Assembly (NCBI GenBank): GCA_008711295.1
Contig: VUYV01000016.1
Coordinates: 7,062,073-7,126,072 of the forward strand
Source of the DNA: Anarhynchus alexandrinus
Lineage: Eukaryota > Chordata > Aves > Charadriiformes > Charadriidae
DNA: 64,000 nt
Reading direction: 5' to 3'
Of the stretch, positions 1 to 11,801 are shown piece after piece; within the stretch, counting starts at the first letter, position 1; the number at the start of each line of letters is the position of its first letter. A program made the translations under genes and the position numbers. The notes below the pieces were generated by a model. It had not been told where the DNA came from and searched no databases. It worked only from the letters and a program-made list of their open reading frames with translations.

Positions 1-1239
1 AACACTATAATATATGAACTTTTGTATGATACATGTCCTATAAGGTTTTCCAATACTGACTTAAGTACAGTTTCTCAGCAAATACATATTGCGGTTTGTA
101 TTAGAGTTTAATCTTTAAATGCTCGGAACCATTTCAAAATTAGAATCCAATTTTGGATACATTCCTTAAAAAATAAATGCCTGTCAAATTCAGCTTTCAG
201 CATTGTGTATGTACATAGAGTACCTTGTCAAAGTTGGTGCAGCAGCTCTGTATCAAACGCAACAAAAATGAGAATGTAATCATGCAAGACAGTCCACAGT
301 AGAGCTAAAAAGGTATGAAGAGTCTAAAACTAAATACTTGTTTAAAATTAGATGGGTTCAAGAGTGCTGCTTTTTCTTCCCTGACAGAGGAATGTTTGAG
401 AGGTGATGGTTGTAATTGTGATTATTCTTTTCTTCTGTCTGTAAGGGCCAGGAGATTAGACCACTGCACCTGTGTTTTCTGCCCTTCCTCTCCCTTCTCT
501 CTGTGCTTTCTCTCTGTTCTTCTTTCCAACTCTGCTAAACAGCCCCAGGGAAAAGACCTGTCAACTCAGAAACACCCCTGATGCAACCACATCTCTATTT
601 TTCCGAAGGCAAATAAACAGTTTTCCTTATCAGATCATGTGCTATTGATAGCAAAATTAAGTAACTTAATGGGGTACTTGAAATTGCAAAGCCTATGAGT
701 AAAGTATTTATCTTTTTTGTTATTTACAGAACACACAGAAATGGATAAAGAAAGCTGACTGGGTAAAGTCTGTACCAGGAAAGTTTGCCCCTAATGCTTA
801 AGGCCCATTGCTTTTTGTATTTAGAAGAATTGCCTCTATTTGTTAGTTCTCAAGCCATGAAGCCACCTCGACAAAGTTTTTAGGAGAAACAGAAATAACT
901 CCTTCACAGCTATGAAAAACATGGAGTTTTTGGTTGCAAGTTTGACAAAATAAGCGATAGACTTTCTGTAAGCTTGGTGTGGCTTTGAAAAGGTGTTGAA
1001 GGAAAAATTGTGTTCCCCGAAAACAACCTTGAAAACTTAGAGATTGTTAGTAACGTCTAGTATGTGCAAGGAAGAATCCTGTAGAGGACAAAACTGCTGT
1101 TCTTCCCTGAGAGTAGTTCTTACATTTGCAGATTCAAGTTTTAATGGATGCAGCCTATATTGAGCCGAACAAAGCAGTAAATTCATTTTTACGCCTGCCT
1201 CTATATAAGGGCTCTCAGTAGTAGAGAAAAACTAAAACT

Positions 1240-1255
1240 AAAAAAAAAAAAAAAA
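1240..1255. repeat. A16 homopolymer
   Basis: An uninterrupted run of 16 A residues, preceded by A-rich sequence with ACTAAA units. It could be the tail of a decayed retroposed copy or simple low complexity. I see no recognisable retroposed body upstream. Confidence 0.85.
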
Positions 1256-2612
1256 TTTAATTGCCTGCAATGTTAAAGAAAATAATTCTGGTGCAGTTTT
1301 GGCCTTGGACTCCTTTTCTTGGAGCTTTAATTGCTGCTTACGTGACAGCTGCCCAAAGGTGGCCTTCAAGAATAGCGAGATATGCAAGGCAGTAGAGATT
1401 TGTGGCTTGCTAAGAAGGGCCTTGGGATGGATGACTCCTTTCTGTCCATGTTCCTGTTCCTGTTTTGCCTGTTGGTGTTTGTGAACTCTTTGCTGCTCCT
1501 ACTGTTGACTGTTTAGATACCAAGCAGGCATCCGTTTGGTCAAAAGTCATGTTTCTTGTTGGATTCTTTGGGTCTAGCAGGTGTATATCCATTTGAAGAT
1601 TAAATCTGCTTTCTCCGTTACTTGAGGAATTTGGCAGTTTTCAGGACACTTTTTGGATTAAAAAATCTGGGTGCTGGAAGTTACATAGCAAAATATGGAA
1701 AAGTTATCTTAAGTGCACTCAGATCACAAGTTATCTTGAAGTGTTAGTTAACTAGAGGTGAGAATTATTTGACTGAGTGTGACTTTGCTTTACAAAATTA
1801 ATGCCAGTTCTCACATTAAATATCTTGACTCAGAATGAGATTCTCTCAGACAAAGAAATATTTTCACGGAGGAGTTAACGTTCCCCTGGTGATGTTTTTT
1901 ATGGTGGAATTTCCCCTCTTCTGAGGTGGAAGTTTAAACAATGCCTGTAGCTAAAAGAACAGTTACATTTCCATATGCAGTTTTCATAAATCTTCGTTCT
2001 TCCTAGCTATATACTGAAAGCTTGAAATTCATGTTCTTTCTTGCTCGTTTATTTTCTGGCGACCAAAATGGTTCTTCTCCTGGTCCTTTCTCTTTGTTTT
2101 GTTTTACTTCCCGATAACCCCAGAGCTTTTGCTGCCTCTCTCTTTCCTTTCACCATTGTCAGGCTCTCTCTGCCAGGCTTTCTGCATACACCCTGCCTCT
2201 TACCCACCTCCTCTCCTCCTCCTGCAGTGCCCAATAGCTGCTCTTCTGTACATCAAACCCACACAGGAGCGTTTACATTCCAGCTCTTTGTGCATTGATC
2301 TTGTGCCATGAGAAGCTGCTTCTGCTCAACTCTCTTCTCTCCCTCATTGTCCTTCTTTGGCCCCCTTTTATGTGCTAAAGAGTTTCCTATTTTCTTTCCT
2401 TCTGCTATTGGTTCCAAATTAGGTGAGCAGTTTCACGTAGGTCTAATCTTTTAAAATTATAGTGGCCAAGGTCTGTGCAGATCTATAATGTATTAGTGAC
2501 CCGATTTGAATATTTAGCATTCTTTGTAAACTTAAAGCAATTGTGTGGATGTAGTGCTGGTGAAGGCTTTAGGTGGTGATCTGTTATCTCTAAAAAAATG
2601 TACACCCCCCAC

Positions 2613-2624
2613 TTTGCATGCAAA
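2613..2624. promoter_or_regulatory. Palindromic octamer-like site
   Basis: TTTGCATGCAAA is a perfect 12-bp palindrome and carries overlapping matches to ATGCAAA-type POU half-sites on both strands. POU-domain factors are known to bind such motifs as monomers or dimers. Function here is only inferred, because a 12-bp palindrome is expected several times by chance in 64 kb. Confidence 0.2.
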
Positions 2625-5182
2625 TCAAATCAAAGCACTAGCATGCTATTTTGGCCAAATGCACCACCCTAGTTGTTTGCGTTGTTTGTGTCTAGTCTGT
2701 GTTAACATCTAGCAATAAGCTGGAGTCTGTGCATTTGCTGATTTGCTTGTGTAATACCTGGGTTTGAAATTACGAAAGGCTATGTGCCAGTGTTGAATAT
2801 ATGAATAACTCAAAAGGAAGGACTAAGTTTACATTGTCTGAACAGATTTGTTTAGTCGTAAGTAGGGGTGATTATTCTGTCTTTGTCTATTCAGCAAGAG
2901 AGGGCGTTTCAGAAATGGCTTTGCACGACAGCAGTTAATGCCGTTGGCAGAAAGTTACAAGTTGATATGGTGATTAAAAATGAGTTAACAGGAATTTTGA
3001 AATTTCTCTGGCCATGAGGAGTGTAGTTACATTTGATGAGATTCTGACTCAGAAAAGGGATATATATGCAGGAACTTTATCTCAGTTGAGAAGACGAGCC
3101 GCTCTTGTACGAGAATCAACTCCACCAGCACCATCTGTGTGAATCAGTGTGGAAGCTGGCTTGGCTTCAGCATCTGCTGGCTGTGGAAAGCTCCTTGAAG
3201 CTAAACAGAAAAAAAACTAGTTGTAAGGCATATGTGTATTCTTTCACATTTGCTTTTCCTAGTTATATATTATTGATATTGATTTTACTTCTTACCAGTG
3301 AAATTTTGTCTATAATTTACCTGGAATGTTAAGAAGATCTCATTTCTGTGGGGGCATACTGTTTCCTTTGGGTCTCAGAAGCACATTCATGTTGGAGGGT
3401 TTCCCAGGTATTCCTAGAGCGATCCCTCTTCAGGTTTCACCCGTGTCCCTGTTGCGACACCTGGAGAGAATGACTAGGAACACTGATGAGTGGAGAGCAG
3501 CTCTCCCCTGCCAGGTGTCTGCCCAGAGCTTGTTGGTAAGCACGGAAGTGAGGAGAAGGCCTGAGACCTGGGAATTACTTTGAACAGGTGATGGGCATGC
3601 ATTATTTAGTTGGTATGCCTTGCTGCTACATGAGGATGAAGTTCCTTGAAGTGGTACGATACTGAAGTTTCATGGGAAATAGGATCTGAAAGTCATTTGA
3701 AGCTTAGGATCTGGAGCAGCGTTCTACTTTTTTTTTTTTCTTCCTTAATCCATCTTTAATCTCCTTCCTCAAAGTTTTTGTTCTTTGGCCTTTTGTGAAT
3801 GCACGCTAATTGCTGCTGCCAATCCCAAGGCCTTGGGGGAAACGTTGGGAATCCTGAAGAGAAGCAACCTGTAGAGACCCATATGAGACCTTCAGCTCTG
3901 TGACTCAGGAAAATGAAAGCATTTCGGCTGAGCTCAGGATGGACGTGGCCATGCATCATGTGCAGCATGTAAGAGAGACATCTTATCTGAGAAAGTGACA
4001 ACAGTGGCTTTGTTACTGAAGAACAGAGTCTTTCTGACTCTGGGTGGTTCAGAGAAGTAGGAGATTGCAGAAGGCAGGATGGAAATTTTGAGGTATGGCA
4101 GCTGTGTGTTAGATGAACGCTTTCATCAAGGTCTTGTATGTTTTTCCTCTCACCTTAAAAGTAAGAAAAACAAACTTCTGCCTTTCACGTACATAGTTGA
4201 GCATGTTTTTGTCTCGCCTAAGAGTGGGCTACGCCATAGTAGCTTTGTATCAAATTCATTGATGGGGGAAAAACATTTTCAAAGCTGCTTCATAGTCACT
4301 CTCCCACCTGCCTCCCCCACCCTAAAACCCACAACTCTCCACTGAAGGCTTGTGGCATCAATGCCAGAGGCTTCATCTTTATTCCCTTTGGAGAGGAGCT
4401 GAAGGTCAAAGGCAGGCCTAGGTCTGCCAACCCAGCAGGGAAAGCGAAAGGCCTGTAGTACTGTCATTACACTATAAGTGATGCCGTGGAATAGAGAGAT
4501 CAGTGATACACGCTCTTGGGTGGTTTGGCTTTTCATTTCTTTGCTTGGTAGTCTAGACGGGTTATAAAACCAGAATATAAATCAATTTCTAATTTTCAGG
4601 TATTATGACAAAACTTGTAGGTGTAAAACTCAGTTTTGCACATTGCTATGAAAGCAAAAATTACTTGGTGGTGTGATAGGGCTGGTTGGACCTATGATCT
4701 GAATCAAATATGGTGTGTTCGTGGTCCTCATTAAAGCGTTATTTTCTCTATTTCTAGATAAGCAGGCTTTCAGATACAGTAGCATGTGTGAGAAATATTT
4801 AATTTCCACTTATTGATGAAAAAAAATATCTTCATTTGAATGAGAGAAACAGACCAAGTCCCCTAATTAAAACTGGAGTAGTTCTTGACCTTAACAATGG
4901 TTCTTTAAAATCATGCATTTCTAAAACCACCAGCAGTGTCTGAACTAGCACATTATTTACAGTTGTTGTTCAGCTGATGTGTATCTCAGTATGTCTTTCC
5001 ATAGATTAAAAAACACGCAAGATGCTTGTTAGAATAGCAACTTAGTTTTATACATAAAACTTCAAACCTTTGACAAATAAAATGACCGTAGTATCCCCTG
5101 AGATACAAAGTATGATTTTTGGAAGTAACGCTTGAAACATTTACTTTTGTAGTTTTAAAGCACTAAAACCAGAAGTTTGCCT

Positions 5183-5296
5183 TGCAAATGCCAGCAGATG
5201 CAACACCCAAACTCCAAGAGAAGCTCAGGAAGAGCTGTTAACAGCTGCACTGGGAAATTACCTTCATATTTAAATATGAACACATCTAAAAATAAC
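5183..5296. promoter_or_regulatory. Candidate enhancer: two palindromes plus MEF2-like site
   Basis: Within about 65 bp lie a perfect 14-bp palindrome AGCTGTTAACAGCT (5233-5246), a perfect 18-bp palindrome TTCATATTTAAATATGAA (5263-5280) and CTAAAAATAA (5286-5295). The last matches the MEF2 consensus YTAWWWWTAR. ACAGCTGC beside the first palindrome is a CANNTG E-box. E-box plus MEF2 pairs are typical of muscle and some neural enhancers. The sequence shows the motifs only; occupancy and conservation are unknown. Confidence 0.3.
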
Positions 5297-5299
5297 CCC

Positions 5300-8293
5300 A
5301 ATGAGAAATGAAAACTCTATTTGTTGTTAGCTTGCCTAGCATTTGTCTTTATTTCCAGTTTATGCTGTTTTACGTTATTGTTCGTGGATATAACAAAGCC
5401 TATTTCATTTCTTCTTGATCATTTTTCCCAGGGGATGTAGAGAGGCTCTGATTGCAATTGTAAATTCTTTAGTGAACGAGTCATGATTGCTATGGATTGT
5501 TCAACCACAATCATTTCGGGCCTGTGCCGGGTCAGCGCTGTACTCTGTGCACACAGTGGAGCCTAAAAGCGTATAACAGAAGGGATTCAGGTTATTGAGT
5601 TCAGTTCGCTGATACTCCAGGCAAGAGCATCTAAAAATGGGTTTTAACAATACAGCTGGGCTGTTACCATGGCTGGCTGCTACCACAGAGGGCAGCCCCG
5701 TCTCTGCTTTTGCATCAGCGCTTGTGTTTGGCCAACCCTTTAGTTAGCTCAGCTGCCAGAAAATCACACGTGGCCCCAAAATAAAATATGTTCCGCCGGT
5801 GCTGCTTTTCCGTCCAGCTCATGATGGAGCCAGACAAGTGCTGGTGCCTGCGCCACTGCAAAAAGGGAGCGGGACCATCCTCTTCCACTTCAGCTTGCTG
5901 GTTAGGTCAGGCGTGCTGCACTGTGGAGCTGAAGTTGGCTTTTGTGGTGGGCTTTTACAGTACCGCAGGTTTGCTTCTCAGAAAGACGAAAAGTCAGGTT
6001 TCAAGCCTTAATGGGGGCTTTGCTTAGTATCCACGGATTTAGTGGAAACTCTGTGTGTGTGTGTGTGCATGGAACGGTTTCAAGTAGAATACATCAGCTG
6101 GAAGAGCAGATGATCCAGCTCTGAATGACAGCCAGTGACAGTGCACGTCACAAATTGCTGCTGGCTCCATTTCACTTATTTGTTTATTTACTTCACCATC
6201 CTGTGCTGCCTGCAAAACAACTGCAAAGCCCTGCTGCCTGCTAGTTAGCTGTGGTCTTCCACCCACCATCACCATTCAAAACTGACTTCAACGCTGCATC
6301 TGTGAACTTCTGCCTTAGAGCTCTTGTATAAACTTGTTCGTAGTAAACGTGCGAGTTTGGCATATGCAGCTATCAACTTTCTTATGGTTTATGTCGCCTG
6401 TCATATTACTGCAAAAACAGTTTTCTTCTTTGCTTTTTAATTTCTGAAACTAAAAAATACTCAGTTCTTTCTGTAACCTGTAATGCCACGTCTACTATAT
6501 TTTTTAAAATGATGCATACCATAACATGCTGGGGCTGTCACTGTGGAATTACTTTGCTGTTTTCCTGATGGTCTTAAGGATTTTAATACATTGGCAAAAT
6601 GCCTCATCGAAGGGCTTGCGGTATTGGCATGGAAACTGGCACTTTCGTCAAATTGTGTGGCAGCTGTTCATTTTGTCATGACTAGCAACCCTTTGCTCTC
6701 TTGCAATGTGGTGCTTCCGTTACTTAAGATTTCGAGTGGAAACAGTCTCTTGACACTATTGATGGAACGTGCAGCATTTATTCTGGTGGTCACCTGAGCA
6801 GTGGGGTTGCTGCTTGGTAGCTACCAAGGACGGTACAGTTCATTAATCCTGTGTAGCCAACTATGAAATCCAGCCACCTTCTCATCCAAGGGTGTTCTGG
6901 GTTCTTTTCCCTCTCAGAGACGAAGAGAAGTTATTAACGTTGACCATTAGTTGCTTTTGGAGCGACATGACTGTAACCAGTGTAAACCCGGGAATGCTAT
7001 GGAGAAACGCAGGGAACTGGCAGTTTGTCCTTTGCTGTGAGATCCCACTCTGTAGAGGACTGTGTACCAGAGAAGCATATCATATGTGCTGGGCCAGAGA
7101 GCCAGGAGGATACGGGATGGTTTTGCATTCTCGTTTCAGCCAGCAAACATGTTGCTGTGTTGTGTTTGCGGCAAAAAGCAGAGGTAGATGAGAACGAAGG
7201 CAGCCAAACCGTAAGTCATTTACAAGAATAATGATGAGGCATCGCTGTAACAGGCACTGACCTGTTGCTGGCCCGAGAAGGATTGCACCTTTCCTCTTTG
7301 AAGCTATACGAGTTTAATAGTTTTTACCTGAAAACTTTCTAATTCTGTTGGATATCCTTATAATACTGTGGATAGATTTACATATATTTTCTTTATTTCA
7401 TCTCATGGCAGGAATATATTGCCTGGATTACATGCATCTTTTTGAAATTGCAAATTAAGGTTCCTTTAAAGTTTTTGGGTTTGCAGACTGAGCTAAGCCT
7501 TTTCGAGATTGTTTCAAAAGTGGGTGTTGTAAACGCAGGCATCAGTGTGGTGTTTAGAAAACAGACGTTAGTTAATATCTTCAAATCATCTGACTTTTTC
7601 TGGGTTGAGAGGGAGAACACTGCAGACAAAGAGGGCTTTTAAAACCTGTGCTGTCAATTTGTGTGTCCTGTTGCCTGCCAGCTCCTTTACCTCTTTCTGC
7701 ATGGCTTAGTCATCCTCGTAGTTAGTGGTGTGTCTCCTTTAATGTAGGTACTTGAGGCCTGTGTTTTGGGTCTGTTATTTCAAATGGAGTTAATAGAATA
7801 TGCCTTTTTAAATTTTAAAACAATTACTTTATAATAGTATATTGCAGTGATCTGCAGCACAGAAAACAAATTGGTTAGGAGTACAGGAGTAAATAATCTG
7901 CTAGAATAAGGCAAAAAAAAAAACCCTTTTAGAAGAATAAAAGAAATACTTTATGGCTTCTAGAACTTTTTTTATAATCGAGTGTGACTGCTTTCCTCCA
8001 TGTCTGTGCTCTGCACAGATGTGCACATACATATTTTCCTTATGTTCCAAATGTTTCTGATCAGAGCAGCTAGTTTTAGGCAAAAATGTTGTTGAGAAAA
8101 TACCAACCCTGGAAATGGCAGCTATTGAAAGATTAGAAGTGACTGAAAACAAAATCTTGTAAAAGAATTTCTAATGTAATTGTAACATAATTTGCTGCTG
8201 CTCTTGCTCCGCTATGGCATGATTAAGTACTGAATTTGAATCAGCTTTTAAAAGAAAATGCTTAGTTTCATTCCACAGCACAATTGGCAACTA
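5300..8293. other. Noncoding block with short (TG)n
   Basis: No gene recognised; the longest open frame is 99 codons and lacks any domain signature. A short dinucleotide run (TG)8 sits at 6052-6067. The stretch around 6120-6250 has few simple repeats and contains GTGAC...GTCAC inverted pentamers, but nothing I can name. An A run followed by CCC occurs near 7913-7925. Confidence 0.55.
6052..6067. repeat. (TG)8 microsatellite
   Basis: Eight perfect TG units flanked by unique sequence. It is short enough to be a modestly polymorphic dinucleotide locus and could adopt Z-DNA under torsion. No other role is suggested by its surroundings. Confidence 0.85.
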
Positions 8294-8295
8294 AA

Positions 8296-9046
8296 TAAAA
8301 GTTCAGACTGGATTTTTTTTTTTCTTTCCAGCCCTCTTTTCACAGAGAAAGAAAAATGTACATAGAGTCTTTTGTATTTTGCAGAGAGGAAGTATAGCAC
8401 AATAGACCGTTGGAGGAAAGCAATTCCGATAATCAGTTTTCTGTACTACTTAATACAGCTGGTCAGGACTGGGTTTTAATTAAATTTTAGGGATAAAGGA
8501 CAATAGTGTGTGCTAAGGATGGCGAGTCAGCTTAAACTTAGAATTTCCTGGCTTTTATCCATTTCTGTGCCAACTCAGTAGTACTTAAATGTAGGACTTT
8601 AGATGGGATTCACTTCTATAGAAAGTAATAACTGTTGAGGGTTTAGGAGTTTTTCAAAGAATCTCTTTTGANTAAAAGTTCAGACTGGATTTTTTTTTTC
8701 TTTCCAGCCCTCTTTTCACAGAGAAAGAAAAATGTACATAGAGTCTTTTGTATTTTGCAGAGAGGAAGTATAGCACAATAGACCGTTGGAGGAAAGCAAT
8801 TCCGATAATCAGTTTTCTGTACTACTTAATACAGCTGGTCAGGACTGGGTTTTAATTAAATTTTAGGGATAAAGGACAATAGTGTGTGCTAAGGATGGCG
8901 AGTCAGCTTAAACTTAGAATTTCCTGGCTTTTATCCATTTCTGTGCCAACTCAGTAGTACTTAAATGTAGGACTTCAGATGGGATTCACTTCTATAGAAA
9001 GTAATAACTGTTGAGGGTTTAGGAGTTTTTCAAAGAATCTCTTTTG
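8296..9046. repeat. Tandem near-identical 375-bp duplication split by one N (assembly artefact)
   Basis: Positions 8296-8670 and 8673-9046 are the same sequence apart from one substitution (T8600 versus C8976) and one base fewer in a T run (11 T at 8313-8323, 10 T at 8690-8699). A single N at 8672 lies exactly at the junction. The second copy, but not the first, continues into unique sequence, while unique sequence leads into the first copy. This is the pattern left when two overlapping contig ends, or two haplotypes, are placed side by side instead of merged. A true recent tandem duplication is the alternative, but the N at the breakpoint argues against it. Neither copy contains a recognisable gene. 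Confidence 0.9.
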
Positions 9047-10439
9047 ACTTCCAGAGTCGGTGTTTGTTCATGGGTGGGCAATAGGAGTGTGGCACCTGGT
9101 AATGCCCCCTTCTGTGCCAAGCTTCAGCACTGTGTGGTTGTACAGGAAGTTGGCAAGCTTGTTAGTTTGTTGTTATTTTTTAAATAAACTTAAAATATAG
9201 TGATTTCAAAAGGATAGTTTATTAAGAGCCAATGCGTTTTGACTCTTAAATGTTTTGTGTCAGGTTCACAGAGGATGAAAGTAACCTGGTGTGCCATTAT
9301 GACATTTAGCGTGACCTTCTGTATAATGGAGCCCGAATAACCTCTCAACATTATTTTTTAGTATCAGAGCTGTCACAGGCACAACTTCAAAAAGCATCTG
9401 ACCTTCCAAGGTGAAATGAAGAATCTACTGCATGTCTTAAATATTAACTGTTGCATGATTGCCTTCCAAGCTGCCCTCTCTGTTAAAATCCGTTCTCTCT
9501 AGTTTGTGATTTGTCTGGCTTCAGTGGCTTTGGACATTCTCTGCAAGATGAGTAATCTACTTGATAAGAGTTCTCATACATTCTGGGTTTTAATGGCTGC
9601 AGGTAAATCACTCTTACCTTGCTGTTGGGTATGTGTATTGATTACATTCCTCTGCTTGCCCCCATTGAAGCAAATTTTCTAGGTTTGTAATTCCTTCTTG
9701 TAGAGCTTTTCTAGTGCTTTTCTAGAGCCATTAACATTTTTTTTTTTTCCCTGGGGTGGCTACAGCTGCAGCAGTGAGAGCTTCAGATAGCGCTCTACCA
9801 ACAGACCTTTTGAATTCTTTACTGATAGCATCCCTGCTTTTGCATAATTTTGGCCATACTTTCTTGTCAGGCTGGCAGTCTACAGACCTTTTTAAACCAA
9901 TTTTGTAGAATTCTCTTTCTCAGACACAGCTAAAGTATTAAAAAATGAAAAGCGAAATGGGCTGTCTTATAGGCAGCGTGGGATTTAGCTTTTGTATTCT
10001 CTAATAATCGCAAGAATATCTTAGTATCTTGAACTAGTACTCCTGCATGTTTATTAATGAAAAGCACCACTGTTTCAGCATCTACTTCACAGGGCTTGAT
10101 ATTTACTAGATAATTGAATAAAATATACTAATTTTTGAGAACCCCATAACACTATGTTGATATATATTTAATTTGCCCACTGTGAAAGAGGAGACTGCTT
10201 CACAAACCTTCCCTTTATACTTTTGTGGGTAATACACTCAGCTAAACTGGCGTGTTATGTACGTGCTGTGCTGTATGTATGCATTAGAGTAGTTTTTCAG
10301 CAATGATGTGAAAATTTAAAAAAAACCCGACATAACAAATCAATACACAAATTAGATCTTTTGTATCTATCTGTTTTGTAATTGGTATTATAGGTTACAT
10401 TTATGGTCCTACACGGAACAAGTTGGAACACCTAAAATT
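9047..10439. other. Noncoding block, no feature recognised
   Basis: Unique AT-rich sequence after the duplicated segment. It includes a T run at about 9739-9750. The stretch at 9753-9810 superficially resembles part of a tRNA in reverse complement but lacks the rest of one. No reading frame of note and no named repeat were found. Confidence 0.5.
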
Positions 10440-10680
10440 TGAAAAGCTTTTAGGCTTAAAAAAACGTGATCGTAAATTAGCTAATTTTAATCTAGAATTA
10501 ATTTCCATGACTAAATTGTAAACCACTTGAAAATGGAGGCGCCTCTGAATTTTGCTGACACATCCTTAAAGTGAACATTGCTAGCTTCACAGTACACAAT
10601 TGTATAAACAATGTTAATAAGCCTAATTATTAAGACTGTAAATATTTGGATTGGTATTTGTCATAGCATTTTGTTAGGGC
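10440..10680. promoter_or_regulatory. Candidate regulatory element: homeodomain-site cluster
   Basis: This AT-rich stretch holds many TAAT/ATTA cores, including the perfect 14-bp palindrome AAATTAGCTAATTT (10474-10487) and TAGAATTAATTT just after it. About 50 bp downstream is the perfect GC-rich palindrome GAGGCGCCTC (10536-10545). Homeodomain proteins bind TAAT cores, and clusters like this are common in developmental enhancers. There are no long homopolymers inside the core, unlike the flanks. The call is motif-based inference without alignment evidence. Confidence 0.28.
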
Positions 10681-11209
10681 AAGTTTCTATACTGTATTTA
10701 TTTTAAGTCTAAGGCATGTACTGCTTTTACACAGATGTTAAAAATCAGTATATTCAGACTGCTTATTCCCACTCACTTTTGTGAATCATTTGAAAAGGGA
10801 GGATGGAAAACACTGACAATTTTATCAAATGCAGTTGCAGAAACACATTAATAAATACTTTCTGCCTGCCCCCAAAAGCTTGAATTAACAATAAACCCAA
10901 CGTGAGAATACGAAATTGATACCTGCTACCCATTTTTCCTGTGTTTGTGCTGTAAATGGTACAGGGAAGGCTATTGAGTAATTTTGCTCAATGATGGGTT
11001 ATATGTTGCTTTTACGGGAACCAATTTTCTACTTTAGGCAACAAAAGCTCTAGTATTTTTTTTTTAAATTCTAATAGCTGAAAAATTATTTCAGCTAGCC
11101 TTGCTTATCATATAACAATAAAGCTTTAGGGCAATTGACCTGCTGACCTTAATTCCCAGGAAACTGTCACATTTCTTCTTTATTCTTTTGTTCAGCCTAA
11201 CAATGTGAC

Positions 11210-11800
11210 CCAAAATACTACCGAGCTTGGAAGTTTCTCAGCGTTGTAAGGTCAAGCTTTGGTCGCCATAGTTACAGTTCAGCTCCGTGGGTCAGAGGGC
11301 AAATAGATTAATGATGTCAGACACATCTTTAAATGGTTTTTACACCGCTTTGCCATGCGGTAAGCAGCTGAGCATATTTGATATGACAAAGGCCTTCTTA
11401 AGTCTTGCTAATAGGAGGATCTTTGGAGACATCTGATGGAAAGGTCCTTTCCGCTGCGCGCCGGCGTTCAATATTGAGCCGCGGTGGGCATCGGCGGCGG
11501 GCTGTTTCGGTTCACACTGTCGGAAGAATATTGCAAAGAGTGGATAAATAGCCGCTGCTCCCCTGCGCCTTTCTTTCTGGGCATCCGATTCCATTGTCCA
11601 GGATTCAGTCCAGTGGTTAAAAGCCCCAGAGAGGATGTAAAATAGGAAGCTGGAAGAATATATTAGCATTCTTGATGAAAGACGTGCTCTCTCCTTCACA
11701 GCGGTGAGGTGACGCGCACGCCAAGAGTAATGTGGTTTGTGTGCCTGCTTTCTGTTAGTTGTTAATAAAAGCCCTTCTTCATACATGTAATAGTCGCACA
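11210..11800. promoter_or_regulatory. Candidate conserved element with CpG-dense core and X-box-like site
   Basis: Twelve CpG dinucleotides fall within 71 bp (11452-11522), against a very CpG-poor background. On the left flank, GTCGCCATAGTTAC (11262-11275) resembles an RFX X-box (GTNRCC..RGYAAC) with one mismatch. A 153-codon open frame on the minus strand (11340-11801) spans the region but shows no domain, no signal peptide and no repeat structure. It is most likely open by chance because the core is GC-rich. Enhancer, silencer or a weak alternative promoter are all possible. Confidence 0.35.
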
Positions 11801-11801
11801 T

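Larger units (their letters stand above)
1..5180. other. Noncoding AT-rich block, no gene recognised
   Basis: No reading frame here exceeds about 90 codons on either strand, and none has a recognisable domain, so I call no gene. The block holds a 16-base A run at 1240-1255 and a 12-base T run at 3728-3739. A perfect 12-bp palindrome TTTGCATGCAAA at 2613-2624 resembles two overlapping POU octamer half-sites; a TTTGGCCAAA palindrome (NF1-like) lies about 35 bp downstream. A pyrimidine-rich stretch spans roughly 2080-2360. Otherwise it looks like unique intronic or intergenic sequence. Confidence 0.6.

Noticed and set aside
8320..8385. Strong polypyrimidine tract and CAG inside the duplicated segment, suggesting a duplicated exon
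   Set aside because: The duplication is best explained as an assembly artefact, and the sequence after the CAG is not coding-like.
9753..9810. tRNA-like segment: CGCTCTACCAACAGACC resembles a reversed D-arm
   Set aside because: No TTCGANNC-type B box, no acceptor-stem pairing and no anticodon arm at the right distance. At most a chance match or a trace of a tRNA-derived SINE.
11340..11801. 153-codon open frame on the minus strand, the longest in the window
   Set aside because: No domain, signal peptide or repeat pattern. It coincides with a CpG-dense GC-rich core where stop codons are rare, and it has no evident promoter, splice or polyadenylation context.
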